A stretch of DNA of 64,000 nucleotides from Laspinema palackyanum D2a (GCA_025370845.1 JAMXFF010000026.1:1-64000); one strand, 5' to 3'; positions 1 to 8,597 are shown, counted from the stretch's first letter. The notes: generated by a model not told the origin, from the sequence alone. Program-made: numbers and translations.

Positions 1-4
1 CAAG

Positions 5-583
5 TCACTCAACAAGATATTCGCAATTGGTTTGCTCATTGTTGCTACTGTACCTCATGAGTCCGGGAACCGCTATAAGATAACTTCGGGTGAAGTCAGC
101 CAGAGGGGTAATATTGGGGAAGCCTCCTACATTATCAACAAAATCCAGACTAAGCGTCGCATTAGCAATGGTTCCACCCTGGACAGGAATCACCAGATTG
201 TTGAGGCTTAATTGTGTAACCTGATCGGTAGTACCCGTTGCATTTTGTAAGCTTTGACTGACAAAGGGATAAGGTAAAACACTAATGGGTTCACGGATCA
301 GTTCAACTGATACTGCATCCGTTTTTCCGGCCAATCCCAATATTTCGGCATTATTAAAAATCGCTGCCGTCAAATTCTTGCTAATATTTTCATAGAACTC
401 ATTAGGATTGGGGTAATTGTTCAGAAAGGATTTAGCGAAGTTAGTCACGGGGACAATATTAGCAAAGTTTGTCACTCCGTTAGCTGGCTTGATGTTAATG
501 ATAACATCGTTCACTATTCCGCCTTGAACGGGCATAAAAACATCTTCCAGTTCAATGCGTTGAATTTGGTCTAAAATCAGCAT
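5..583 (-). CDS. Unknown protein with an internal duplication
   Basis: I do not recognise this 192-residue protein. It has no signal peptide, membrane segment or cofactor motif that I can see. Two parts resemble each other: residues 12-58 and 127-174 both run hydrophobic strand, 'PVQGG', an alternating strand, then a 'P(V/L)(T/A)(N/D)F' helix start and a Tyr/Pro end. The middle (about 60-112) has 'NEFYENISKNLTAAIF' and a VSVELI strand ending in PYPF. Such a two-repeat layout occurs in tunnelling-fold (urate oxidase/PTPS-like) proteins, but that link is only a guess. It is complete, with its stop codon five bases from the window edge, so the gene downstream is not visible. Confidence 0.6.
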   Translation of the reverse strand: MLILDQIQRIELEDVFMPVQGGIVNDVIINIKPANGVTNFANIVPVTNFAKSFLNNYPNPNEFYENISKNLTAAIFNNAEILGLAGKTDAVSVELIREPISVLPYPFVSQSLQNATGTTDQVTQLSLNNLVIPVQGGTIANATLSLDFVDNVGGFPNITPLADFTRSYLIAVPGLMRYSSNNEQTNCEYLVE

Positions 584-943
584 AAAGTTAATTGAGTGTG
601 CATGACTTGTACTAGATTATTATCACAAGTTAACACATCTGTCAAGATGCCAAATATAGTTTTTTTGTTGAAAACTAATAATTTTTTGTACGCCTAAACT
701 TCTTGACCAATAAGGTTAGGTCATGGTAAGATTATAAACCGTTTTTTAGGGCTGAGTACAATGCCAACTCTATGCACTGGCCATTAGCCAATTCATTCCA
801 CCTGTTAGGTAAAATCGACTACACTTTTAAGACGAGTACAAAATATGGGTGTCATAAACATAATAAAAGTCTCGACTCTAAAGGCTTTCATATTTTATAC
901 GCCACCTTTCGGTTCCGTTATATAGTCCCATAACTATGGGAAC
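584..943. other. Gene-free AT-rich stretch
   Basis: This is the upstream region of the leftmost gene. It is AT-rich with several poly-T runs and no frame that looks coding. It presumably holds the promoter of that gene, but I see no clear -35/-10 pair. Confidence 0.4.
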
Positions 944-1108
944 CGCTATAGCGCTCTTTTGTCACTTCAAGTCGAGCAAAATCTGTAACCTTTTTCAGAT
1001 TAAGGTAGGGGTGTCTATGCGGAAAGCGATCGCCAGATTGGACATCGAGCATGACTTCCATCGATTGCCTACGATTTTTAGGGCCCTAAAGTCACAAAAG
1101 AGCGATAG
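944..1108. repeat. MITE-like element with terminal inverted repeats
   Basis: The left end (about 946-968, core CGCTCTTTTGTCACTT) is the inverted complement, with few mismatches, of the right end (1087-1108, core AAGTCACAAAAGAGCG). The 165 bp between them encode nothing plausible; a 63-codon open frame there has no supporting signal. The left end holds the TATAGCG motif also found at the ends of the element at 18820-18950. A transposon-derived miniature element is the simplest reading. I cannot define target-site duplications with certainty. Confidence 0.5.
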
Positions 1109-1123
1109 AGAAAACCAAACCCC

Positions 1124-2077
1124 CTAATGGACCCCCGGGGCTAATTGAATCCCGGTATTAATGAATTTAGCAATCCAAAACTCTAAGTCCGGATTTCCCA
1201 GAGTGTTTTGAACTTGCGCGCGGATTTGTTCTGCTTTTTCCCGGGAGTCGGTGAGGGCAAATACGGTGGGTCCAGAACCGGACATCAGGGTTCCTAAAAC
1301 ATCAAATTGTTCAAAGGTTTGCCGCAGTTTTAACACTTGAGGATATTCCGGCAAGACGACTTTTTCTAAGTCATTATGTAGACATTCTACCACTTTCATC
1401 TCATCCCGAAGGGCGATCGCCTTGACAATGGGCCCGGAATGGACGCGCTTTTGTCTAGCAGCTAAATCCGTGGATTCTCGAACGTAGCTACTGCCAAATT
1501 GTTGCCGATAGGTTTGATACGCCCAAGCGGTAGACACCCCTAAACTGCGATATTTTGCCAGAATTACATACAATCCTTCTAAATCCGGCAGGGGTTCGAG
1601 TTCGTTTCCCCGTCCCGTTGCCAAGGCGGTCCCTCCGGTGATACAAAAGGGAATATCCGAACCCAGTTGACTGGCTAAATCTTGTAATTCCGGTTGGGTT
1701 AAACCGAGGTCCCAGAGCATTTCCAAACCCACTAAAACGGCGGCAGCATTGCTGGAACCCCCAGCTAATCCGGCAGCGACGGGAATCTGTTTGTCGATGA
1801 AGATATCGGCACCGCCATATTGCTCAAACGCATTGGGATAGGTGGTTTTGAGGAGTTCTGCGGCGCGGTAGGCGAGGTTGGTGCGATCGCAAGGCACCTC
1901 CGGATGTTGGCAGTGGATCCGAAAGTCCTCGGTGCCATTGGCGCGAATCTCGACGCGATCGCCTAAGTCGATGCTTTGCAGGACCATTGACAATTCGTGA
2001 TACCCATCGGGGCGATCGCCGATAATTTCCAGATATAGATTGATTTTAGCCGGTGCAATCAAAGAATAAGAGCGCAT
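1124..2077 (-). CDS. ispE: 4-diphosphocytidyl-2-C-methyl-D-erythritol kinase
   Basis: IspE phosphorylates CDP-methylerythritol with ATP in the cytosol. This is the fourth step of the MEP pathway, which supplies precursors for carotenoids, the phytol tail of chlorophyll and quinones. The 317 residues fit the family. The GHMP-kinase signature is complete: PAKINLYLEI at 9-18 with the substrate-side Lys11, the glycine-rich ATP loop PVAAGLAGGSSNAAA at 99-113, catalytic Asp141 in GSDIPF, and the C-terminal GSGPTVFAL motif near 275. It starts 8 bp after rsmA ends, so the two are very likely cotranscribed, a common bacterial arrangement. The ATG at 2077 is well placed because SYSLIAPAKINL is the usual N-terminus. 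Confidence 0.95.
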   Translation of the reverse strand: MRSYSLIAPAKINLYLEIIGDRPDGYHELSMVLQSIDLGDRVEIRANGTEDFRIHCQHPEVPCDRTNLAYRAAELLKTTYPNAFEQYGGADIFIDKQIPVAAGLAGGSSNAAAVLVGLEMLWDLGLTQPELQDLASQLGSDIPFCITGGTALATGRGNELEPLPDLEGLYVILAKYRSLGVSTAWAYQTYRQQFGSSYVRESTDLAARQKRVHSGPIVKAIALRDEMKVVECLHNDLEKVVLPEYPQVLKLRQTFEQFDVLGTLMSGSGPTVFALTDSREKAEQIRAQVQNTLGNPDLEFWIAKFINTGIQLAPGVH

Positions 2078-2085
2078 GGGGGTAT

Positions 2086-2925
2086 TTAAGGGGTGACGGA
2101 AGGTTCTAGGTTTAATAGGTTACTTAAAGCCACCCACTGCGACACGCTAAGGTCTTCGGCACGCACTTGGGGGTTAATGTTTAATTGTTCCAGAAACTGG
2201 GTCAATTGATCGCGATCAATGAGTCCTTTTAAATTATTTCGTAACATTTTGCGCTTGCTGGAAAACCCGACTTTGACTAATGTCTCTAACCACCGGGGGC
2301 GATCGGCGGGAATGGCTAAGGGGCGCGGCGACAATCGGACCACCGCAGAATCGACTTTCGGCGCGGGGTAAAAGGCTTTCGCCGGAACGGTACAGATATA
2401 TTCGCACTCGGCGACATACTGCACTCGCACAGATAATGCCCCATAAGTGCGGGATCCGGGTGCGGCATTGATCCGTTCTGCCACTTCTTTTTGAATCAGT
2501 AGGACGACGGACTGATAGGCAATTTGGGGTGGGTGGGAAATGGTGCCGAGGAGTTTTTCTAAAATGGGGCCGGTAATATTATAGGGAATATTGGCAACGA
2601 CTTTATTGGGATGGTGAAACAGTTCCGGAGTTTGGGTTAAGACGGACTCTAAATCCAGGTCCAAAAAGTCCGCGCATAAGAGTAAGAAATTCGGGATATC
2701 CCCCAATTTTTTGGCGAGTTTTTGGGACAAATTGCGGTCAATTTCTACGGCAACCACAGATTCAGCCCGGGAGAGTAACTGGCGCGTGAGGATGCCGGTC
2801 CCGGGGCCAATCTCTAGGATGCGATCGCCGGGAGATAATGCCGCCGCGTTGACAATTTCATTGAGGGCTTTATCGCTTTGCAGCCAGTGTTGAGCAAATT
2901 GTTTTCGAGGATAAGGCGAGGGCAT
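2086..2925 (-). CDS. rsmA: 16S rRNA adenine N6,N6-dimethyltransferase
   Basis: RsmA (KsgA) dimethylates the two adjacent adenines in the 3' terminal hairpin of 16S rRNA during late small-subunit assembly. With the ATG at 2925 the protein has 279 residues. I chose this start because MPSPYPRKQFAQHWL is the conserved N-terminus; the open frame runs 47 codons further upstream, but that part is unlike the family. SAM motif I, EIGPGTGILT, lies at 38-47; the acidic motif II is AVEIDR and the catalytic motif IV is NIPYNIT. The C-terminal helical domain ends in the usual 'RAEDLSVSQWVALSNLL'. It is the first gene of the rsmA-ispE pair and divergent from the rhodanese gene. Confidence 0.95.
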   Translation of the reverse strand: MPSPYPRKQFAQHWLQSDKALNEIVNAAALSPGDRILEIGPGTGILTRQLLSRAESVVAVEIDRNLSQKLAKKLGDIPNFLLLCADFLDLDLESVLTQTPELFHHPNKVVANIPYNITGPILEKLLGTISHPPQIAYQSVVLLIQKEVAERINAAPGSRTYGALSVRVQYVAECEYICTVPAKAFYPAPKVDSAVVRLSPRPLAIPADRPRWLETLVKVGFSSKRKMLRNNLKGLIDRDQLTQFLEQLNINPQVRAEDLSVSQWVALSNLLNLEPSVTP

Positions 2926-3185
2926 TGGATTCAGGGGTGGGTTCGGTGAAACGTTTAGCTTTTTTATTGTACCGGGTTTTGGACCGAAAAATTGCCCTCT
3001 TTCTCCAGGAAGATTTGCAGTTATTTCTTGAGGAGGAAATTTTGAGGATTTGCGCGGGATACCCATTTTCCTCCACCTATAAAGAAAGAGATTAAAAACG
3101 TTCTACCTTAAGGGAGAGGAAGATTAGAGTAAAAGTTACTAAAGTTTACATAGCGTGTAAAACACCATAAGGATATAGAATTATC

Positions 3186-3695
3186 ATGGCAAATTTAGCA
3201 GACAACATCAAACAAGTCAAAGAAACTCTACCGAATATTACCCCGACTCCACCGGATTTAAAACCCCAGGTGACCCCTGGAGAACTCAAGTCTCGTCTGG
3301 AATGGGGAGAACCCGGTTTAACCATTATTGATGTGCGCGATCGCGAATCATTCAACTACGAACGCATCACGGGCGCGATCTCTATGCCGATGGAAAACCT
3401 CGCCGAAACTGTTAGCTCCAGCTTAGAATTTAAGCGGGACATCTATCTATACAGTGACAGCGACGAGCACACCAAACAAGCTGCCAGTGAACTACGCAGC
3501 GGTGGCTTTATTAACGTTGCTGAAATTAAAGGGGGTTTACCCGCTTGGAAAGCGATCGGCGGTCCTACCGAAGGGATTATTTCCGTGGAAGGTCCTTCCG
3601 GTCCTAGTTCCGTTAAGAAAAGCGAAAGTAACGTGGCTGCTCGTGTCGGCAAGCAAGGCGATTTAGAAGCCAAAAAATCTCAACAACATCGCTAG
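3186..3695 (+). CDS. Rhodanese-like domain protein without the catalytic cysteine
   Basis: The 169-residue protein has one rhodanese domain at about 29-128. It contains the CH2A-type IIDVRDRESF strand at 47-56, the ITGAISMP segment, and the GG(L/I)PAW motif near 116-121. In active rhodaneses the loop after the IYVY strand begins with a cysteine that carries the persulfide. Here the loop reads YSDSDEHT at 89-96, with Ser90 in that place, and the protein contains no cysteine at all. It therefore cannot be a sulfurtransferase by the known mechanism and is more likely a binding or regulatory domain. The basic tail from about 145 looks disordered. The start ATG lies 260 bp from the divergent rsmA start. 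Confidence 0.85.
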   Translation: MANLADNIKQVKETLPNITPTPPDLKPQVTPGELKSRLEWGEPGLTIIDVRDRESFNYERITGAISMPMENLAETVSSSLEFKRDIYLYSDSDEHTKQAASELRSGGFINVAEIKGGLPAWKAIGGPTEGIISVEGPSGPSSVKKSESNVAARVGKQGDLEAKKSQQHR

Positions 3696-3761
3696 ACTTA
3701 AGTTCTCAAGTCTGCGATAGATCCGGGTCAGGATTTACGCAATATTTAACATGACCCTGTA

Positions 3762-3795
3762 AATGTAGAGGCGATTCGCGAATCGCCTCTACATT
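3762..3795. repeat. 34-bp perfect palindrome
   Basis: The sequence centred on ATTCGCGAAT reads identically on both strands over 34 bp, with arms AATGTAGAGGCGATTCG. It lies 66 bp after the rhodanese stop and before the convergent hydrolase gene, where it could act as a bidirectional transcription block. A related, imperfect copy lies at 56083-56125, so it belongs to a dispersed repeat family. Confidence 0.8.
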
Positions 3796-3860
3796 ATTTA
3801 AGGTATATGTTCAAACGTTGCATCAGTCTTACTCTGGCGTTTTTATGGCGGTTTTTCAGA

Positions 3861-4793
3861 CTACTGAGCGATCGCAGGTAAGGAGTCCAGATTAACGACT
3901 TTCCAGGTACTTGCTAACGCCTCAGCAATCGCACCTGTAATAAAGTTATCGCTCCAATAGGCGATATGAGACAAAGGATTCCAACTGGTTAATAAATTCC
4001 CCACATTCACCGGCCAATCTGTCGTTACAACCTGTTCATATTCAGGACTCAGAGATTTGAGCGGATAGGAAATAATATCATTGGGGTCATAAAAATTAAC
4101 CCATTCCCCGACTAAATTGGGATGGTAATTCGTTAACTGCTTCGCCGGAACCTGGATGGGACGGTCAAACTTTTGATGCAAACTCCACAAGGCGATCGGG
4201 CTTCCGAGACTATAAAATAAAGTTAAGGTTTCTCCGCGTTCTAATGGGGTATTTTCCATCTGATTCCTCACGGATTCAGGCATCAGCACTTTACTCCCCC
4301 GGGTCCGCGTAAATTCCTGAAGATCATAAAAGTAATTGCTGGCGATCACCGTACCCAGACTATGAGCAATGGTGCAAAGGGGGGCGGTGGGACCCGCTTT
4401 TTGCGCTAAAGTTCGCAGACTTTCTGCAACCCTGCCATGAATCCCATCATACAGACGCCGATCGCGTTCCGAAGTGACTTGATAGGCGATCGTATCTCCC
4501 AAAACATTGATGAAAAAAAACCGCAACCATTCAAACCGCAAATTCTCTCCCTTCACTTTGTCCCAAAGTTCTCGTTGTTCCGGTTGTAGCAGCGGTGCCC
4601 AATAAATATATTCAAAGACTAATCGCGATTCAGCTTCTTCTGAAGAAATTCCCAACTGCTGGGCAAATTTTTCAATAAGTTGACGGGATAACTTACTAAA
4701 ATATTCCGGTTTTTCTAACTTCCCTTCATCCACATCTGGATCTCCTGACCCCATACCATGAATGACGGCAACGGCTATTTTTTGAACTGACAT
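3861..4793 (-). CDS. Alpha/beta-hydrolase fold protein
   Basis: This 310-residue soluble protein has the two sequence signs of a serine hydrolase. These are an oxyanion-hole motif IHGMGSG at 11-17 right after the first strand, and a nucleophile elbow AHSLGT at 143-148 with Ser145. A charged, Trp-rich insertion (about 60-120) probably forms a lid. A later 'YDPNDIISYP' segment could supply the acid residue and 'NPLSHIAYW' the histidine. No signal peptide is visible, so it is cytoplasmic. The substrate cannot be deduced, and lipase, esterase or thioesterase activity are all possible. It stands alone, with a palindrome on each side. Confidence 0.75.
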   Translation of the reverse strand: MSVQKIAVAVIHGMGSGDPDVDEGKLEKPEYFSKLSRQLIEKFAQQLGISSEEAESRLVFEYIYWAPLLQPEQRELWDKVKGENLRFEWLRFFFINVLGDTIAYQVTSERDRRLYDGIHGRVAESLRTLAQKAGPTAPLCTIAHSLGTVIASNYFYDLQEFTRTRGSKVLMPESVRNQMENTPLERGETLTLFYSLGSPIALWSLHQKFDRPIQVPAKQLTNYHPNLVGEWVNFYDPNDIISYPLKSLSPEYEQVVTTDWPVNVGNLLTSWNPLSHIAYWSDNFITGAIAEALASTWKVVNLDSLPAIAQ

Positions 4794-4922
4794 GATGCTA
4801 ACCCTTTTAAAAAAATTGGCAAACTTTTCCCTATCATAAATCCCTGCGCCGTTCTCGACTGACTCCTGTAGGCTTAATCATGACAATCCGGGATGGGAAC
4901 GGCACCCAACGCCCAGATTTTA

Positions 4923-4989
4923 TCAAACCTGACCCCTGAAGGGGTCACTACAAACGGTTCGTAGTGACCCCTTCAGGGGTCAGGTTTGA
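4923..4989. repeat. Long hairpin repeat (family 'GTAGTGAC/CTTCAGGAG'), copy A
   Basis: A 29-nt arm beginning TCAAACCTGACCCC is followed by a 9-nt loop and its exact complement. The hairpin sits between the starts and ends of the hydrolase and debranching-enzyme genes. Three further members of the family occur at 7075-7125, 9085-9152 and 13854-13923. This copy has the most perfect stem and could stop transcription coming from the debranching-enzyme gene. Confidence 0.85.
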
Positions 4990-5013
4990 CCGAGATGATT
5001 ATCTCACGATCGC

Positions 5014-7032
5014 TTACTCTTCAATCTTTAATTCAGCCACAACCCGCAGCACTTCCGCCACCGTCCAAGCTTGCGCGAAAGCCCCCGTCGGTGTCATCGG
5101 CGCATCTCCGTCAAAAATCTCACTCAGATTACCCATACAAGCTTCTAACAAATGATTAGCAAGGGGTCTAAGGAATGTAGCCGCAGTTTTCGGGTCCTTC
5201 GTGACGCGCAGATAGGCGGAAATATAAGGTCCAATCAGCCATCCCCAAACGGTTCCCTGATGGTACGCGCCATCCCGTTCTAGCAGCGTTCCCCCGTAAT
5301 GTCCGATATAGTTGGGGTCCGTCGCCGCTAAACTCCGCAATCCGTAAGAGGTGAGTAGCGATCGCCCACAAACCTCAACTAGCGATCGTTGTCGTTTCCC
5401 CGGTAATGGACTATGGGGTAAAGATACGGCAAAAATCTGATTCGGGCGCAAGGATGCATCATTGCCATTGGCTGTATCAATGACATCGTAACAATATCCC
5501 AACTCATCATTCCAGAACCGCTCAAATCCCGCTAGGGTGCGATCGCCTAACTTCTGATATTCCCCCTCGGGCTTTCCTAACTTCCGGGCAAACTCCGTCA
5601 TGGTTCGCAAGGCATTATACCACAACGCATTCACCTCCACAGCCTTACCCTGACGCGGAGTAACCACCCATTCGCCCACTTTCGCATCCATCCAAGTCAG
5701 TTGCACTCCCAGTTCCCCGGCATACAGCAATCCATCCGCCTGATCCATCTGAATCTGATATCTTGTACCTTGTTGATGCCAGTGGATAATCTCTCTCAAC
5801 ACCGGCCATAATTGTTTCAGCAGCTTTTTATCTTTTGTAGCCTGATAGTAAGCCCGGATAGCCTGAAAATACCACAGGGTCGCATCAACGGTATTATAAT
5901 CTGGGGTTTCTCCGTGATCCGGAAACCGATTGGGTAACATTCCCTGATCCACATATTGGGCAAAGGTTTGGAGAATCAATTTCCCAATCTGCGGACGTCC
6001 GGTACAAAGGGTTAAACCGGGTAAGGCGATCGCCATGTCTCGTCCCCAATCCCCAAACCAAGGATATCCGGCAATAATGGTTTTGCCATCGGGATTGTCC
6101 AGGTAAGGGCGATCGACAATAAAGCGATCGGCAGCCAACACAAGCTGCTGCACCCACTCCGGGGATTTTCGGGACAACTGATAATCCTTGCCTTTTTTAC
6201 CTTTCAATCCTTTCCCTTTGAGGGCGCGTTTGATTAACTGTTGATCCAACTGCCGACGAGATTGCAAAGCACGTTCTACCCCTAAACTGGCATGGGAGTC
6301 CGTACTCACTGCGATCGCCAAAGATTGTCCCGGTTGTAACTCACCCTGAATGGTTGCCACTTGCAGTAAATCTTCCAGGCAGTCCCCTCCGCGACTCTTT
6401 TCCACCGCCAAATCAAACCCATAATGCCACTGATGCGCCGGACTAACTGCGCCTCCAACGGCATACAAATAGAAGGGAACCGCCCCAGGAAAGGCCGTAA
6501 TACATAGACCCGACTTCACCGATTCCACCTGCATCAACCGGCTATTTCCCTGGGTCATATAATGGCGATCGCGATAGGTTGCAAACCCTTTCATCGTCAA
6601 AGTAATCGGCAAACTGGACCGGCGTAGGGTATAAAAAATATAGGTCGTATTTTCCCCCTGCGGCATCCAAATCCGCTTTTCTAACAACGCATCCCCAAAC
6701 CCATAACTCCACACCGGAATAGAACCCTCTAAATGAAAGCGTTCCAGAACAAGATATCCTTCGGGTTCTACCGTTCCATCCGCCCATCGATTTGTAAACA
6801 GAGGATAATCTTCATTCCCATAACTCGCCACTTCATCTAGTTTAGAAAACATCAAAGTATGACCTAAAGGCGGATGAAGTGCCGCCATCAATAATCCATG
6901 ATAGCGCCGTGTCAGCAGTCCAGCCACAGTACCGGAGGCATAGCTGCCGGTCCCATTTGTGACCAGCCATTCGCGAGATTCAGCAGTTGCCAACTCGCCA
7001 CACAATTCTCGACCCAGTTCACTTTTAAGCAT
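5014..7032 (-). CDS. Glycogen debranching enzyme (amylo-alpha-1,6-glucosidase type)
   Basis: The enzyme removes alpha-1,6 branch stubs during glycogen breakdown in the cytosol. The N-terminal domain begins with the family's EWLVTNGTGSYASGTVAG motif, followed by RRYHGLL. The C-terminal (alpha/alpha)6 barrel carries YPWFGDWGRDMAIALPGL near residue 335, where the first catalytic acid is expected, and the late motif HQGTVWGWLIGPYI. I chose the ATG at 7032 (672 residues) because GGAAG precedes it and the MLKSELGREL start fits. The 35 further open codons upstream run through a palindromic repeat and are unlikely to be protein. Confidence 0.9.
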   Translation of the reverse strand: MLKSELGRELCGELATAESREWLVTNGTGSYASGTVAGLLTRRYHGLLMAALHPPLGHTLMFSKLDEVASYGNEDYPLFTNRWADGTVEPEGYLVLERFHLEGSIPVWSYGFGDALLEKRIWMPQGENTTYIFYTLRRSSLPITLTMKGFATYRDRHYMTQGNSRLMQVESVKSGLCITAFPGAVPFYLYAVGGAVSPAHQWHYGFDLAVEKSRGGDCLEDLLQVATIQGELQPGQSLAIAVSTDSHASLGVERALQSRRQLDQQLIKRALKGKGLKGKKGKDYQLSRKSPEWVQQLVLAADRFIVDRPYLDNPDGKTIIAGYPWFGDWGRDMAIALPGLTLCTGRPQIGKLILQTFAQYVDQGMLPNRFPDHGETPDYNTVDATLWYFQAIRAYYQATKDKKLLKQLWPVLREIIHWHQQGTRYQIQMDQADGLLYAGELGVQLTWMDAKVGEWVVTPRQGKAVEVNALWYNALRTMTEFARKLGKPEGEYQKLGDRTLAGFERFWNDELGYCYDVIDTANGNDASLRPNQIFAVSLPHSPLPGKRQRSLVEVCGRSLLTSYGLRSLAATDPNYIGHYGGTLLERDGAYHQGTVWGWLIGPYISAYLRVTKDPKTAATFLRPLANHLLEACMGNLSEIFDGDAPMTPTGAFAQAWTVAEVLRVVAELKIEE

Positions 7033-7074
7033 AATTTTCTTCCGTTGGTTTAGTTCTCCTCTGGTGGATAAGGC

Positions 7075-7125
7075 AACCCCTGAAGGGGTTACTACAAACG
7101 TTCGTAGTGACTCCTTCACCGAGTC
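7075..7125. repeat. Hairpin repeat of the GTAGTGAC family, copy B
   Basis: It holds the inner palindrome AACCCCTGAAGGGGTT, then ACTAC-AAACGTTC-GTAGT, then ACTCCTTCACCGAGT. The outer arm is degenerate compared with copy A. It lies just upstream of the debranching-enzyme start, within its leader. Confidence 0.8.
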
Positions 7126-7264
7126 TTCTTTATCCAATTACCTTGATAGGGCTAGTCTTAATATCCTGCCCCGAAAAGTCGGGTTATCTTCCCCAATTTT
7201 TGTTATTTAATCATCTGTCCCCTCAACAAATGGGAGAAAATTATTCGGGACTTGTCCCCTCGGT

Positions 7265-7729
7265 TCATCCTTCCGCAGAAACGGGAGTTGTTACAGAGTC
7301 CGATGATTTGGGGAAAAACTTTTCCGTGACCCCAGCGGTAACCAAATGAGATAACAATCCCATCGGACCGGCAAACAAGCATAACAGCAGGGAATGAGTC
7401 GTCCAAACCCCGGTTTGCTGTCCTTGCCAGTACATCCAGCGACCTACAAACAAGTCCATGACTAAATAATGAACCCACCCCGTAGCGGCAGCCCCTTCAT
7501 TGCCAAAAAATCGGGCAATATCTGCCAGAGTGGGATTAGACATGGATTGGGCTGTTTCTGCATCGACTTGTCCGAAAAATAGATAAATATACAAGAGGGC
7601 GAGGGGGACAAAGGGTAGATAGGATTCCATCACCTTGCGGCTGACTCCCCAATTGGGTAAGACAATCATCAAGAACCAGAAGGGCAAGACAAAGAGGTTA
7701 CCGGCATTAAACAAAAGTTCGAGGTTCAT
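7265..7729 (-). CDS. ABA4-like membrane protein (DUF4281)
   Basis: The 154-residue protein has four hydrophobic segments (about 1-26, 35-52, 85-100 and 107-130) and the pattern of the ABA4-like family, including the WVHYLVMDLFVGRWMYWQ segment. In plants ABA4 is needed for neoxanthin synthesis. In cyanobacteria the role is not established, though a link to carotenoid or thylakoid metabolism is often suggested. The gene stands alone and is divergent from the 31-residue membrane protein gene at 7926. Confidence 0.75.
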   Translation of the reverse strand: MNLELLFNAGNLFVLPFWFLMIVLPNWGVSRKVMESYLPFVPLALLYIYLFFGQVDAETAQSMSNPTLADIARFFGNEGAAATGWVHYLVMDLFVGRWMYWQGQQTGVWTTHSLLLCLFAGPMGLLSHLVTAGVTEKFFPKSSDSVTTPVSAEG

Positions 7730-7925
7730 GGTTTGCTGTTTTTTCTCTCAATTTGACAAAATGTTACAATAAAACCACGGCCGCACAAAATCTAGCGGGA
7801 GAAGTTTGGAGGGGCAATCCCCGGGGGTTGCCTCGGACAAAGGGTTCGGTGCATCGAGGCAAGCCGTGCTAAGATCAGCGAAAACTACCGCTTAACGGTC
7901 CCTATCCAATCCCAGGAGAACTCTG

Positions 7926-8021
7926 ATGACTGTTCATGATTTATTAATGCTTGTGCTGTTACTTTCCCCCGGTTTAGCGCTTTCTGCCTTGGTGATGGTC
8001 GCTTTTGCGGCTGGGGGTTGA
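7926..8021 (+). CDS. 31-residue single-helix membrane protein
   Basis: The frame begins MTVHDLLMLVLLLSPG and ends MVAFAAGG, one transmembrane helix with a short N-terminus. Three things support it. A Shine-Dalgarno sequence (GGAG) lies 7 nt before the ATG, the stop is followed within 20 bp by a strong terminator, and it has its own divergent intergenic space. Length and composition resemble the tiny subunits of photosynthetic or NDH-1 complexes (PetN, PsbM, NdhP and similar). I cannot match it to one of them, so the association is inference. Confidence 0.7.
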   Translation: MTVHDLLMLVLLLSPGLALSALVMVAFAAGG

Positions 8022-8037
8022 GTTCCGGTAAATGCCA

Positions 8038-8070
8038 TAGAGACGCGATTAATTGCGTCTCTATTTTTTT
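8038..8070 (+). terminator. Rho-independent terminator
   Basis: The 9-bp stem TAGAGACGC / GCGTCTCTA with an 8-nt loop is followed directly by seven T residues. It ends transcription of the 31-residue membrane protein gene. Confidence 0.85.
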
Positions 8071-8597
8071 CGCCAGGGGAATTTCCAGGGGAGAAAACGG
8101 TTCTACTCTAAAATAGAATCCTCCCGTTTTACGGTTCTCACAAGCCACCCTTTGAGATCTGCCTCTGGGGAAGAGGTGACTCCTTTGAACCCGGGGCGAT
8201 CGCCCAGGATAAGATTACCTTAAAGACATTTTGTATCCTCCGTTACAACTTTTGAATCAAGCCCAGGCAAACAACGAAGAACATCGTTTTTTTAGGGTGC
8301 AGTCTGGTCTTAAAGTTGAGGACAAACCGACAACTGATTTGGCTGGAACTCATTTCTGACAAGGTTTCTAGCCCCACATTCACCTGATTCCTACTCCCCT
8401 TCTCCGGGGAAATGTTAATTTTTGTAAAAAGCCGTTTTAGGGGTTCCCATTTTGACCAAAGCGTGCTAATATGTCTGTCGAGAGTGAATTCGGTAGTAGC
8501 GTTTGTTTCTGGTATTGAGTAGGTATTTCCCTTTTCGTATTGGCAGCTTCTCTCCGAAATCTCAAACTCTACAATTCGTGAATTTTGGAGACATCCC
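8071..8597. other. Gene-free leader region of the RNA-binding protein gene
   Basis: No coding frame on either strand is convincing; a 118-codon frame on the minus strand has no ribosome-binding site and odd composition. The stretch probably holds the promoter and a long 5' leader of the RRM gene. Long leaders are known for cold-responsive cyanobacterial rbp genes. A TGCTAATAT element near 8465-8472 could be an extended -10, but no -35 box sits at normal distance. Confidence 0.45.

Noticed and set aside
936-1127. 63-codon plus-strand frame
   Set aside because: It lies across the MITE-like element, has no ribosome-binding site, and its reading is a chance by-product of the repeat.
7885-8148. 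87-codon minus-strand frame over the 31-residue protein gene
   Set aside because: It is antisense to the better supported small gene and terminator and lacks a start signal.
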